From Rubripirellula sp. (GTDB lineage: Bacteria; Planctomycetota; Planctomycetia; Pirellulales; Pirellulaceae), in assembly GCA_012270065.1 (NCBI GenBank), contig JAAXJB010000109.1:48876-107908 (forward strand): DNA of 59,033 nt. The letters are read 5' to 3'. A program made the translations under genes and the position numbers. The notes under the pieces are model-generated. The model made no database searches, was not told the DNA's origin, and worked only from the letters and a program-made list of their open reading frames with translations. Below, one piece after another: positions 51,387 through 59,033 of this stretch (position 1 is the first letter of the stretch; every line of letters starts with the position of its first letter).

Positions 51387-52805
51387 TCAACGCTGGTAAT
51401 CCATCCCAGCCCAGCTACGCAGAACAGATTGTTGCCAGGTTTCCAATTCTGACTTGAGTTTCCGAAGACGTTCTGGTTCCTGTTGACTCAAGTCAGTTTC
51501 TTCCATCGGATCGTTGATCAGGTGGTACAGTTCGTACTTGACCTTTCCTCCATTTTCAACTCGGTGCAACTTCCATGGCCAGGCATTCCAGGCAGCGTGA
51601 CCACGTGAGTCGAGTGTTTCCAGGTCCGGAAACTCATTCACATTTTTCAGAATGCGTTCAGGATGCGGATTGGGCTCTCCTGCGATTTGAGCTTCCATCA
51701 GTTTTTTGATAATCCGGTCGCTCCACGTACCCTGCCCTGGACGAAATCCATGCCAGAATCCCATTCCCGGTCGCTGGGTCTTTTCACCTGCGATCAAAGG
51801 AGCCAGATCGATGCCATCGAGCGGCGTCTGGTTCTCAACCTCACCGTGCCCAATTTTGACGAGAGTCGGATAGAGATCGGATGAGAAGGCCGGGGTATCG
51901 ATCTGGCATGCTTCGTATTTCGCCGGCCACTGCAAAATGGCAGGAACACGCAGTCCGCCCTCATAGATACTGCCTTTCTTGGCTCTGCCTCCCGACGACT
52001 CCGCGATCAGACCTCCGTTGTCGCTGCAATAGAGAAACAGAGTATTTTCGCGAATGCCCAAGCCCTTGAGCGTCTCCTGCAATCTTCCGATCTGCTGATC
52101 AAGCAAAGTGATTTCACGAAAATAACCCGGTTTTTTCGTCGGCTGATCGTTGTAGAGCGTCGCGGCCCGGGTTGTCTGCGGCAGTTCCTCTTGCGGATCA
52201 TGCGGAGAAGGAAACCAGGTAACGACAAACATCGGTTTTTCACCAGAATGATGTCTGGTCAAAAAGTCGATGGTGGCATTCATGCTGATCACTGTCCCGG
52301 AACCTTTGATCTGCTGGTACTTTCCATTGCGACTGAGATAAGGATCGTTGTCAAAGAAGTTCAACCCGGAAAGCCATTCGTCAAATCCTGCACCGCCGGG
52401 ACTGGTGGGACTACCCGGCTGCACCGAACCGATATGCCACTTTCCAAAGTGGCCCGTCACGTAGCCCGCAGCTCCCAGCGCCTCGGCGATCGTGGTTTCA
52501 TGAGGCCGCATGTAGTGCCCATGATTCGGGACATTGGTCCGAAATGGATGACGGCCTGTCATGACGCTGGCACGCGTCGGCGAACAAACCGGCGCACTTG
52601 CATAAAACCTGTTGAATACGACTCCACGATCGGCCATTGCATCCAGATGTGGTGTCTGAACAAAGGGGTGCCCGGTGTAACCGGTATCACCATAACCATG
52701 ATCGTCAGCCATGACCAACACGATGTGGGGTCGCTCATCTCCAAACGTTGGCAAACAGATACAAGCAAGAACCAGGGCAAGAAAATGGGCAGATCGCATA
52801 TTCAT
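51387..52805 (-). CDS. Sulfatase, secreted (CSPTR active-site motif)
   Basis: A 472-residue type I sulfatase. The signal peptide starts at the ATG at 52805 (cleavage near TFGDE). The frame is open to 52859. Motifs: metal site LVMADDHGYGD, the classical formylglycine signature C74-S-P-T-R followed by ASVMTGR, FGKWHIGS, FYCSDNGG-type segment (LYCSDNGGLI) and a C-terminal subdomain (KLHRVENGGKVKYELYHLINDP). It matches arylsulfatase-type sequences. It shows little similarity to the sulfatase at 20527 outside the core, so the two probably act on different substrates. It ends 25 bp from the convergent SMP-30/esterase gene and is divergent from the DUF1501 gene. Confidence 0.93.
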   Translation of the reverse strand: MNMRSAHFLALVLACICLPTFGDERPHIVLVMADDHGYGDTGYTGHPFVQTPHLDAMADRGVVFNRFYASAPVCSPTRASVMTGRHPFRTNVPNHGHYMRPHETTIAEALGAAGYVTGHFGKWHIGSVQPGSPTSPGGAGFDEWLSGLNFFDNDPYLSRNGKYQQIKGSGTVISMNATIDFLTRHHSGEKPMFVVTWFPSPHDPQEELPQTTRAATLYNDQPTKKPGYFREITLLDQQIGRLQETLKGLGIRENTLFLYCSDNGGLIAESSGGRAKKGSIYEGGLRVPAILQWPAKYEACQIDTPAFSSDLYPTLVKIGHGEVENQTPLDGIDLAPLIAGEKTQRPGMGFWHGFRPGQGTWSDRIIKKLMEAQIAGEPNPHPERILKNVNEFPDLETLDSRGHAAWNAWPWKLHRVENGGKVKYELYHLINDPMEETDLSQQEPERLRKLKSELETWQQSVLRSWAGMDYQR

Positions 52806-53109
52806 CTTTTGTTCAGGAATACAAGCTCGAGGAATCATGGAAATGTGGCCGCATGCCATCGCTATTCATACACAGTTTAACATGCAGGCACAGTTTAACG
52901 GGCGTCTTTCCAACGTGTTCGAAACAAGCAGAAAAAGCTGAGCCCAAAACCAGCTGCTCAAGTTCCTGAAACTGTTCAGGGGAGCGACTTTCGTTTGGGG
53001 TAGCGTGCGGGAATGCAAGCCACGAAAAGCACGCGGCATTGGCTCACATGCCAGCTTGAAGCCGGTTACACTGGTGGGATCGTAATCATCCGCCCTGGGA
53101 GGTTTTCCA
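52806..53109. promoter_or_regulatory. Divergent region with 11-bp direct repeat
   Basis: 304 bp between sulfatase (minus) and DUF1501 (plus). CACAGTTTAAC occurs at 52872-52882 and 52890-52900, an exact direct repeat with an 18-bp period, about 70-95 bp upstream of the sulfatase start. GGGAGG, 9 nt before 53110, is the DUF1501 ribosome-binding site. Nothing else is seen. Confidence 0.4.
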
Positions 53110-54537
53110 ATGCCGATTGATCGTCGCTCCTTTCTTGTTGCGTCAGCAACGGGTTACGCAGGCTTGCGTTTAGGCAACCCGACGTCGTTGACTGCTGATG
53201 ACTTGGGTCCTGCGGCCGTTTCGCGTGCGAATCCCGCATTGAAAGGCGGAACTGCGAAATCCGTGATCCTGTTTTTTCTATGCGGTGGGGCCTCGCATAT
53301 TGATACCTGGGACATGAAACCAGATGCTCCGAGTGAGTATCGTGGCCCATTTTCACCGATAGCCACATCAGCACCTGAAATCCAACTCTGCGAACATCTC
53401 CCGCTGCTTTCCAAGCAGGCCCATCATCTATCCGTGGTTCACTCCGTTGGCGGCACTGTCAACACCAACGATCACCATGCCGGTTATTACTACAATCTGA
53501 CGGGCCATGTTCCGGATCAGACTTTCAAGACACAGGGTAACGACCGAAGACCCTACCCGGATGACTGGCCATTCATGGGATCAGTCGTCAGTTCACGCGC
53601 CAAGCGGGATGCAACACTCCCTGGGGCAATCACTTTGCCCCACATGCCAAGCCGAAAACCATACACCCGTCCCGGTCAGTTTGCGGCAAAACTGGGAGTG
53701 GAATTTGATCCGCTATACGTCGATGGTTCGGTTGACGAGCCACTCGTTTTCCAAGCGCCATCGCTGATGGTCGCCGGCGATGTAACGGAGGAGCAATTTC
53801 TGTCGAAACAGGCATTGTTCAAGACTCTGGATCAGGCCCGAAGCGAATTTGATGCTTCTCCTCAAGTGCGGATCTGGAAACAGCATCAGGAACGCACCAT
53901 GAACCTTCTGCTATCCAGCCGGACGACAACCGTATTCGACTTGGAACGGGAATCCGATTCGACGAGGGCCCGATATGGCAAATCGGTCAACGCGATGAGC
54001 CTGCTGCTGGCCAGACGACTCGTCGAGGCTGAAGTGCCGTTTGTGACAGTTTTCTGGAAAGAAAACCAGAAGATCAAGGACAAGTGCAAGAGTGCCGGAG
54101 GCTGGGACACACACGGCAACAATTTTGGCTGCCTGAAGGATTACCTGCTGCCCGAATTTGATCAGGCATTTTCAGCCTTGGTAGAAGACCTGAACCAACG
54201 CGGCATGTTGGACGAAACCCTGTTGCTTGTCACCAGTGAAATGGGCCGCCAACCGAAGATTGGTGACCGAAGATCGGGTGGCGTCAGCGGTGGAGGCCGT
54301 GATCATTGGACACACTGCCAAAGCGTTTTGTTGGCGGGAGGTGGCATTCAGGGCGGCCAATCCTACGGATCCAGTGACCGATTTGGCGAATACCCCAGTG
54401 ACCACCCAGTGACACCCGCCGATGTCACAAAAACAGTCTACCATGCCACCGGGACCCATGATCTGATTGCCCATGATTCGCAGGGTCGCCCCTACAGTCT
54501 TCTGGAACCGGGAAAACCGATCATGGATCTATTCTGA
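53110..54537 (+). CDS. DUF1501 protein, second copy, Tat-exported
   Basis: A 475-residue DUF1501 protein. Tat signal DRRSFLVASATGYAG. A strong ribosome-binding site (GGGAGG) lies 9 nt upstream. Family segments: SVILFFLCGGASHIDTWDMKP, SVHSVGGTVNTNDHHAGYY, FVTVFWKENQ, GGWDTHGNNFG, TSEMGRQPKIGDRRSGGVSGGGRDHW and QGRPYSLLEPG. The family is structurally related to alkaline phosphatase-like enzymes; its reaction is unknown. DUF1501 genes usually sit next to DUF1549/DUF1553 genes. Here one (56147-59033) lies beyond the convergent WD40-cytochrome gene, on the opposite strand. Confidence 0.92.
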   Translation: MPIDRRSFLVASATGYAGLRLGNPTSLTADDLGPAAVSRANPALKGGTAKSVILFFLCGGASHIDTWDMKPDAPSEYRGPFSPIATSAPEIQLCEHLPLLSKQAHHLSVVHSVGGTVNTNDHHAGYYYNLTGHVPDQTFKTQGNDRRPYPDDWPFMGSVVSSRAKRDATLPGAITLPHMPSRKPYTRPGQFAAKLGVEFDPLYVDGSVDEPLVFQAPSLMVAGDVTEEQFLSKQALFKTLDQARSEFDASPQVRIWKQHQERTMNLLLSSRTTTVFDLERESDSTRARYGKSVNAMSLLLARRLVEAEVPFVTVFWKENQKIKDKCKSAGGWDTHGNNFGCLKDYLLPEFDQAFSALVEDLNQRGMLDETLLLVTSEMGRQPKIGDRRSGGVSGGGRDHWTHCQSVLLAGGGIQGGQSYGSSDRFGEYPSDHPVTPADVTKTVYHATGTHDLIAHDSQGRPYSLLEPGKPIMDLF

Positions 54538-54577
54538 TCGGGTTTTGACAGGCTCCCCAAACCCATGGACCGGTTGC

Positions 54578-56032
54578 TCAGTTTTTACCCTGAACACTTT
54601 CTGGCCGTGCTGGCCAACGACTCAGCAGAGTGCCATCTGTCACATTCCAGACACGAATCTCACCGTCATGCGCGCCGGTGACCACTCTGGTTTGGGCAGA
54701 ATCAAGAGCCGAGCAGAGAACCCAATCCTCATGCCCCTTGAACTCGGTAGCAATCTTGTTTTGTTGCAGATCAATTTTCAACAATCGCTTGTCACTTGAG
54801 GGAATCAGAACGTAACTGTCGGATCCAGCAATCCGATACCCTTCGCCTCCAATCGCAACTTCGGCGGTTTTCTTGGCGTCAGAAATGTTCCAGCGATGAA
54901 GCTTCCGGTCGTTCCCCGAAGACACAACCTGCTTTCCGTCCGCCAATACAAAAACGCCTCGCACAGCGTTTCCATGCCCCTGGTAACTGATCAACAGTTG
55001 GCCAGTTTCTGCGTCAAAGACCTTCGCAGATTTGTCTCGACTTGCTGAAACCAATCTTGTGCCGTCGTTGCTCCACGCCAACGCGGTAACAAAATCTGCG
55101 TGACTCAGGAGCTTCTGCCTTACCTGCAGTGTATCCATATCCACGATACGAATCGTCTTGTCAGCCGAAGCAATCGCGAGTCTCTTCCCATCAGGTCGAA
55201 ACGCAAGATCCAGAATCACATCATCACAGCGGGTCAGGACTGCGGTTACTTTCTGGTCGACCAGATCGATCAGACGCACATCTCCGCCAAACCCGGGACT
55301 TCCACTTGCGACGACAAGGTACCGGCGCGAAACATCTCCGGCACCCGGCAAAGCTTTCGCCGTGCCCGCCCCGGTCTGTTCACCGTTGCCCTGTGGCTGG
55401 TCGCTTTCCGGTGGAATCAGAATTGAAAAGGTCTGTTGTCCAACGTTTCCGATCCTCGATTTCAGATTGCCCTCGGTATCCCAAACAAGTATTTCATGGT
55501 AGCCACCGCTGTAGATCCGGTCATCCTCCTGGGAAAAGGCAACAGCTGTCACCTGCAGCGGGGCAGGGTAATGACTGGGCGCGGGCGGATAGTCACGGGG
55601 AGGAACCACAAAGGCCAGCCTTTTGTCTGGATCATCGCCATCAAATTTCGCACCGGCAGCCAGCCAGTCAGCAACAACCTTGATTTCATCTGCAGACAGG
55701 GCTTCTGTTTCGGCAGGCATTCTTTCGAACTGATCGGTTGTCGTCAGTCGCCGCAACAACTCTGCATCCTCATCAGCGTTTCCTTTCAATGGCTCGATGC
55801 CGCTGTCCCCAGGCTTCGATAATTCGGCAAAGGTATCAATCCGGTAACCGCCTTCCGCTTTTCTGGCATCGTGACAAGCAACACAGTTCTTCAGAAAGAT
55901 GGGAGCCACGTCACGCTTGAAGCTGATCGTGGGTTCCTCACCATGAAGTACGCGCTGAGCGGGAATTCCGAGACACACAGCCAGCAGGGTAATCCACAGA
56001 CACTGCCAGGAAAATCTGAGACAAGGTTTCAT
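54578..56032 (-). CDS. WD40-repeat c-type cytochrome-like protein
   Basis: A 484-residue secreted protein. A signal peptide (about 10-30) is followed by a planctomycete cytochrome c domain with heme site CVACH (50-54) and RMPAETEALSADEI. Residues about 165-480 are WD40 repeats with units like VTALAWSNDGTRLVSASRDK and VVTGAHDGEIRVWNVTDG, forming one beta-propeller. These proteins occur widely in planctomycetes next to DUF1549/DUF1553 or DUF1501 genes and are presumed to be part of extracytoplasmic redox complexes. It follows the DUF1549 gene on the same strand after 114 bp and converges with the DUF1501 gene (40 bp). Confidence 0.9.
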   Translation of the reverse strand: MKPCLRFSWQCLWITLLAVCLGIPAQRVLHGEEPTISFKRDVAPIFLKNCVACHDARKAEGGYRIDTFAELSKPGDSGIEPLKGNADEDAELLRRLTTTDQFERMPAETEALSADEIKVVADWLAAGAKFDGDDPDKRLAFVVPPRDYPPAPSHYPAPLQVTAVAFSQEDDRIYSGGYHEILVWDTEGNLKSRIGNVGQQTFSILIPPESDQPQGNGEQTGAGTAKALPGAGDVSRRYLVVASGSPGFGGDVRLIDLVDQKVTAVLTRCDDVILDLAFRPDGKRLAIASADKTIRIVDMDTLQVRQKLLSHADFVTALAWSNDGTRLVSASRDKSAKVFDAETGQLLISYQGHGNAVRGVFVLADGKQVVSSGNDRKLHRWNISDAKKTAEVAIGGEGYRIAGSDSYVLIPSSDKRLLKIDLQQNKIATEFKGHEDWVLCSALDSAQTRVVTGAHDGEIRVWNVTDGTLLSRWPARPESVQGKN

Positions 56033-56146
56033 GTCTTGTTTCGCAATCAGGATTCAAAAAGAAAAATACGGACAGAAATCTGTGGCATCAAGCCGGCAAT
56101 GGAAAGCGAATTGCCGCGAACGCCCCCCCACTCAATCACCACCGAA

Positions 56147-59033
56147 TCAATGTTGAAAAATGAACTCGTCCGTGTTCAAAAGCGCCCAACACACATCGGC
56201 AAGTCCATCGGCAGGCGTTTCCCGGGTGCTGCAATGCGCCAGGGCAGCATTGCGTTCGGTATCCGTCGGCAAACGGCACACCGCTGCCAGATACAATTCA
56301 TCAAGGATATCGGGCAGGGGCTTCTCCTGTTTCAGGGCATCACGAAAGCGGTTGGTATCCTGCTGCAACTTCTTGTGGATAGTCGTGCCATTGAAAAGTT
56401 CAATCGCCATACCAAGATTCGAGTCACTTGCACGCTCGCAGGCACAGACAGTACTCCTTTCGGGCTGACCAAACACTTTCAGGAAATCAACCTTCACGAG
56501 GTCAGGAGCAGGAAGATGAGTCGCTTTTGTCCCCGCAGGCAGGTTCGCAAATGTTTCTTGCAGTCCGGTGGCATGATTGATCGCATCAAGCAACTGCTCT
56601 GCACTCATCAATCTTGGCACCTGATGCGAAAAATAGATCTGGTCATCACGATTCGACTCGTTGACCTGATAGCCTGCCTGATAGGTGCGACTATTCAAAA
56701 TCGTGCGCAACAGGTGTTTACGATCAAAACCATGCTTTGCAAAATCCATCGCCAGAGCATCGAGCAGCGGTCCGTTGGAAGGAGGATTTGAATCACGAAA
56801 ATCATCGATCGGTTCAACGATTCCACGAGCAAAACACTCGCTCCAGATACGGTTGGCTTCAATTTTGGCAAAGTAGGGATTCTCGACATTCACGAGCCAT
56901 TTCACAAACGTATCGCGGCGGTCACTCTCGCTCGGGTTATCCACCGTGCCGTCAACAGGCAGCCACGGTTTCATCTGCTTTCCTGTCCTTGGTTGCGTCA
57001 CTTCGCCAGAAGACGCCGACCATACAAACATTTCCCCGGGGCGTTGTGTCTTCCGCCGTTGCACTCTCTGAAAGAAAGCGCCGAGTCCGTAGTAATTGTC
57101 CTGCGTCCAACGTTCAAAAGGGTGATTGTGACACTTTGCACATTGCAGCCGTGCCCCTAAAAACACCTGCGACACTGTTTCCACACAGTCGTTCATGCTG
57201 GTTGCCGTGCGGTAGAAATTAGCCGGAGGATTGGATAGCGTGCTGCCGTCAGCTGACAGAAGAGCGGTGGCAAACTCGTCATAAGGCATGTTCTTTCGAA
57301 ACGCTTCTTCAACCCAACGGTGGTACTTGTAAACGCCTTCCTTGCCCACCGTCTGGCTGGTCATCCTCAACAGGTCTCCCCACTTCAGTGCCCAGAACTT
57401 TGCGTATTCTTCACGTTCCAGTAATTGGTCAATCAGGACTGCGCGCTTATCAGACGCGGTGTTCTCCAGGAACGATCGACTCTCTGCAACGGTAGGAAGA
57501 ATACCGATCACATCGAGGTAAACCCGCCGCAGAAACTCGGAATCAGTGCAGGTATCCGAAGGCAGATATTGAATCTGTTTCAACTTGTCATTGACCAGTT
57601 CATCAATGTAGTTTTTCGCTGGCGGCGACACCCATTTGAATCCGGGTTGATGCTCCACAAACATGAAAGGCACGGATTCAATGTGCTCCAGAAATCGCAC
57701 GAGAATGACCGCCTCGCCCTGCGATGCACCCTCAACCCACCCGGATTCATCAACGGCAGCAATGGACTGGTCCGAACTCTCATAGACCACCAGCTTTGTG
57801 ACATCTCTGGAAGAACCATCTGAAAAATGGGCCAGTACGGAAAGCTGCTGCCTGGCTTGTTCCAATGCCATGATTCTCTTTTGTGCGGGATACACTTCCA
57901 AACGCACACAACGTGGTGCATCGGGTGGATCAGCGTTCGCCCCCTCGGCAATCCATTTCCGAATGATGTGATAAGCAGGGTCATCGGAGTGAATCTGTTT
58001 TCCTCCTCCATGACTGACTTTCATGAGTGGTTTCTGCAACAGAAGACTGTTCTCAGGTTCGATCCGATTGACGCGTCGGCCAAAGTCTTCCCGAATCAGC
58101 GTCAACAGATCAAGTTTCTGGTCAAAGCCTCTGAGTGACAAACGAAACATGCCCTTTCCGCTGGGCGAACCGTGGCAAGCACCTGAATTACAACCCTGCT
58201 TGGATAGCGCAACAAGGACTTCTGATTCAAATGCTATGTCACGGTGTTGCGAGGCAGCAGACACTCGGATGGGGACTTCGATCTGATTCATCCCCACCTG
58301 AACAATGACCTTCGTTTCGCCGTCCGATTTGACATGAACGACTCCGTTCCTGACTTCCGCGATCGTCTCATCAAGGCAAGAAAAAACCGCGTCCCGAGTC
58401 CAGTCCTGAGGTGTCTGGTTGCTATCGTAACCAGTCACGACCAGCTGTCTGGCGGAGGACTCGCCGACCAACTCGACCTCCTTCGGATAGACTTCGACCT
58501 TTTGCGGCATCCTGGCAACCGGCAAGGGCGACAGAACCTGCTTGAACTTCAGCGGCTGACCGTGATAGGTGCTGGTGACCTCCACGTGAACCAGGCCTTC
58601 GCTATCCTGGTTGTCAAATGGCAGCGTCAGTTCAAAGACGGCTCGATTCTGATCAGCTGGGATGGCAATTTTTTTCTCAGATATCCACCCCTTCGGCAGT
58701 GATGCCAAAGCGACTTCAACAGGCTGCGGATCACCTCCCTGTCGTTCCAATTCCAGTGCCAGCGTGTGTGTTTTCCCGGCGATCAAAGGACGATCCACTG
58801 AAACTGACAGTTTGACGGGATCGATCCATTCAATCGGAAACTTCAGCTTCGCCATCCGCCCGCGTCCATTGAAGTCCGAGTAGGCAAGAAGAGAAACGCT
58901 GTCTGGCTCTTCCTCAGGATTGACGCGACTGAGCGTCAGGTTGTACTTGTCCTTGTCCGTCTTGGTAACAACATGCCACTGTTTGACGAGTTCACTGGGT
59001 TTGGCTTCGCTGTTACTGGCTTCGCTGTTACTG
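56147..59033 (-). CDS. DUF1549/DUF1553 protein with Ig-like domains, N-terminus cut by window edge
   Basis: The frame reads at least 962 codons to the stop at 56147 and continues past base 59033, so the start is missing. An ATG at 58855 exists but codons upstream of it are open and coherent. The visible order is a repeat SNSEA x2, a beta-sandwich region, a Big2-like domain (KEVELVGESSARQLVVTGYD), a cysteine site GCNSGACHG, a second Ig-like segment, then DUF1549 (RRVYLDVIGILPT, QCAKCHNHPFERW) and DUF1553 (ANRIWSECFARGIVEP, LLDALAMDFAKHGFD, SAEQLLDAINHATG). It is presumed extracytoplasmic and heme-binding; its reaction is unknown. The WD40-cytochrome gene follows after 114 bp. Confidence 0.92.
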   Translation of the reverse strand, partial: SNSEASNSEAKPSELVKQWHVVTKTDKDKYNLTLSRVNPEEEPDSVSLLAYSDFNGRGRMAKLKFPIEWIDPVKLSVSVDRPLIAGKTHTLALELERQGGDPQPVEVALASLPKGWISEKKIAIPADQNRAVFELTLPFDNQDSEGLVHVEVTSTYHGQPLKFKQVLSPLPVARMPQKVEVYPKEVELVGESSARQLVVTGYDSNQTPQDWTRDAVFSCLDETIAEVRNGVVHVKSDGETKVIVQVGMNQIEVPIRVSAASQHRDIAFESEVLVALSKQGCNSGACHGSPSGKGMFRLSLRGFDQKLDLLTLIREDFGRRVNRIEPENSLLLQKPLMKVSHGGGKQIHSDDPAYHIIRKWIAEGANADPPDAPRCVRLEVYPAQKRIMALEQARQQLSVLAHFSDGSSRDVTKLVVYESSDQSIAAVDESGWVEGASQGEAVILVRFLEHIESVPFMFVEHQPGFKWVSPPAKNYIDELVNDKLKQIQYLPSDTCTDSEFLRRVYLDVIGILPTVAESRSFLENTASDKRAVLIDQLLEREEYAKFWALKWGDLLRMTSQTVGKEGVYKYHRWVEEAFRKNMPYDEFATALLSADGSTLSNPPANFYRTATSMNDCVETVSQVFLGARLQCAKCHNHPFERWTQDNYYGLGAFFQRVQRRKTQRPGEMFVWSASSGEVTQPRTGKQMKPWLPVDGTVDNPSESDRRDTFVKWLVNVENPYFAKIEANRIWSECFARGIVEPIDDFRDSNPPSNGPLLDALAMDFAKHGFDRKHLLRTILNSRTYQAGYQVNESNRDDQIYFSHQVPRLMSAEQLLDAINHATGLQETFANLPAGTKATHLPAPDLVKVDFLKVFGQPERSTVCACERASDSNLGMAIELFNGTTIHKKLQQDTNRFRDALKQEKPLPDILDELYLAAVCRLPTDTERNAALAHCSTRETPADGLADVCWALLNTDEFIFQH
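59005..59033. repeat. 15-bp in-frame tandem repeat at the right window edge
   Basis: A 15-bp unit occurs at least twice at the edge, encoding SNSEA on the minus strand. The sequence stops inside it, so copy number is unknown. Confidence 0.8.

Overview
The window is a stretch of chromosome from a member of the Planctomycetota, probably a marine or aquatic heterotroph. The evidence is the gene content. There are two DUF1501 proteins, two DUF1552 proteins, a DUF1592/DUF1588-type and a second DUF1588/DUF1585-type c-type cytochrome-like protein, and a DUF1549/DUF1553 protein. There are also two sulfatases, two beta-propeller lactonases, ThuA-like domains, a PVC-type sorbosone dehydrogenase-like domain and Hanks-type Ser/Thr kinases. 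Nearly every product carries a signal peptide or a twin-arginine (Tat) signal. Base composition is near 50% GC by eye and even throughout. I saw no rRNA, tRNA, CRISPR array, prophage, transposase or other recognisable mobile element.

Layout. 1-4503 (minus strand): lactonase, class 3 lipase and a zinc-ribbon Ser/Thr kinase cut by the left edge. 4913-15362 (plus): CE6/SGNH esterase, a one-pass membrane protein, a cold-shock protein, a DTW-domain tRNA modification enzyme with an unexplained C-terminal half, an EF-hand esterase, and a fusion of about 1,390 residues (ThuA, discoidin, sorbosone dehydrogenase, HEAT, cytochrome c). 15363-20109: thiol peroxidase-like protein, a tail-anchored kinase, acetolactate decarboxylase with a ribbon-helix-helix-like N-terminus, and a ceramidase-like hydrolase. 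20527-22023: a sulfatase flanked by copies of one octamer in opposite orientations. 22348-27636 (minus): PhoD phosphatase, Gfo/Idh/MocA oxidoreductase and a HEAT-repeat protein. 28085-31636 (plus): an orphan secreted protein with internal repeats and a cold-shock-type DEAD-box helicase. 31791-46770 (mostly minus): two apparent operons of extracytoplasmic DUF proteins. 47206-59033: zinc-ribbon membrane protein, second lactonase, SMP-30/esterase fusion, second sulfatase, second DUF1501 protein, a WD40-cytochrome and a DUF1549/DUF1553 protein cut by the right edge.

How the genes fit together. Most genes serve an extracytoplasmic programme for taking apart complex, often sulfated, organic matter: sulfatases, esterases, lactonases, a phosphatase, sugar-type oxidoreductases and cytochrome-like partners. 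The two operons around 31.8-46.8 kb each pair a Tat-exported DUF1552 protein with a large cytochrome-like DUF158x/1592 protein. One adds a DUF1501 protein. The other adds a leucine-rich-repeat protein translationally coupled to its cytochrome, with a metallopeptidase-ThuA fusion at the head. The biochemical role of these DUF families is not established, so these operons are the best candidate for an undescribed system here.

Several non-coding signals stand out: a near-perfect 25-bp inverted repeat at 7887-7971, octamer arrays around the first sulfatase, two perfect dyads with 5-bp spacers between divergent genes (37869-37889 and 49472-49490), and different short direct repeats in several upstream regions. 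Both window ends lie inside protein-coding tandem repeats, which suggests an assembly contig that broke at repeats.
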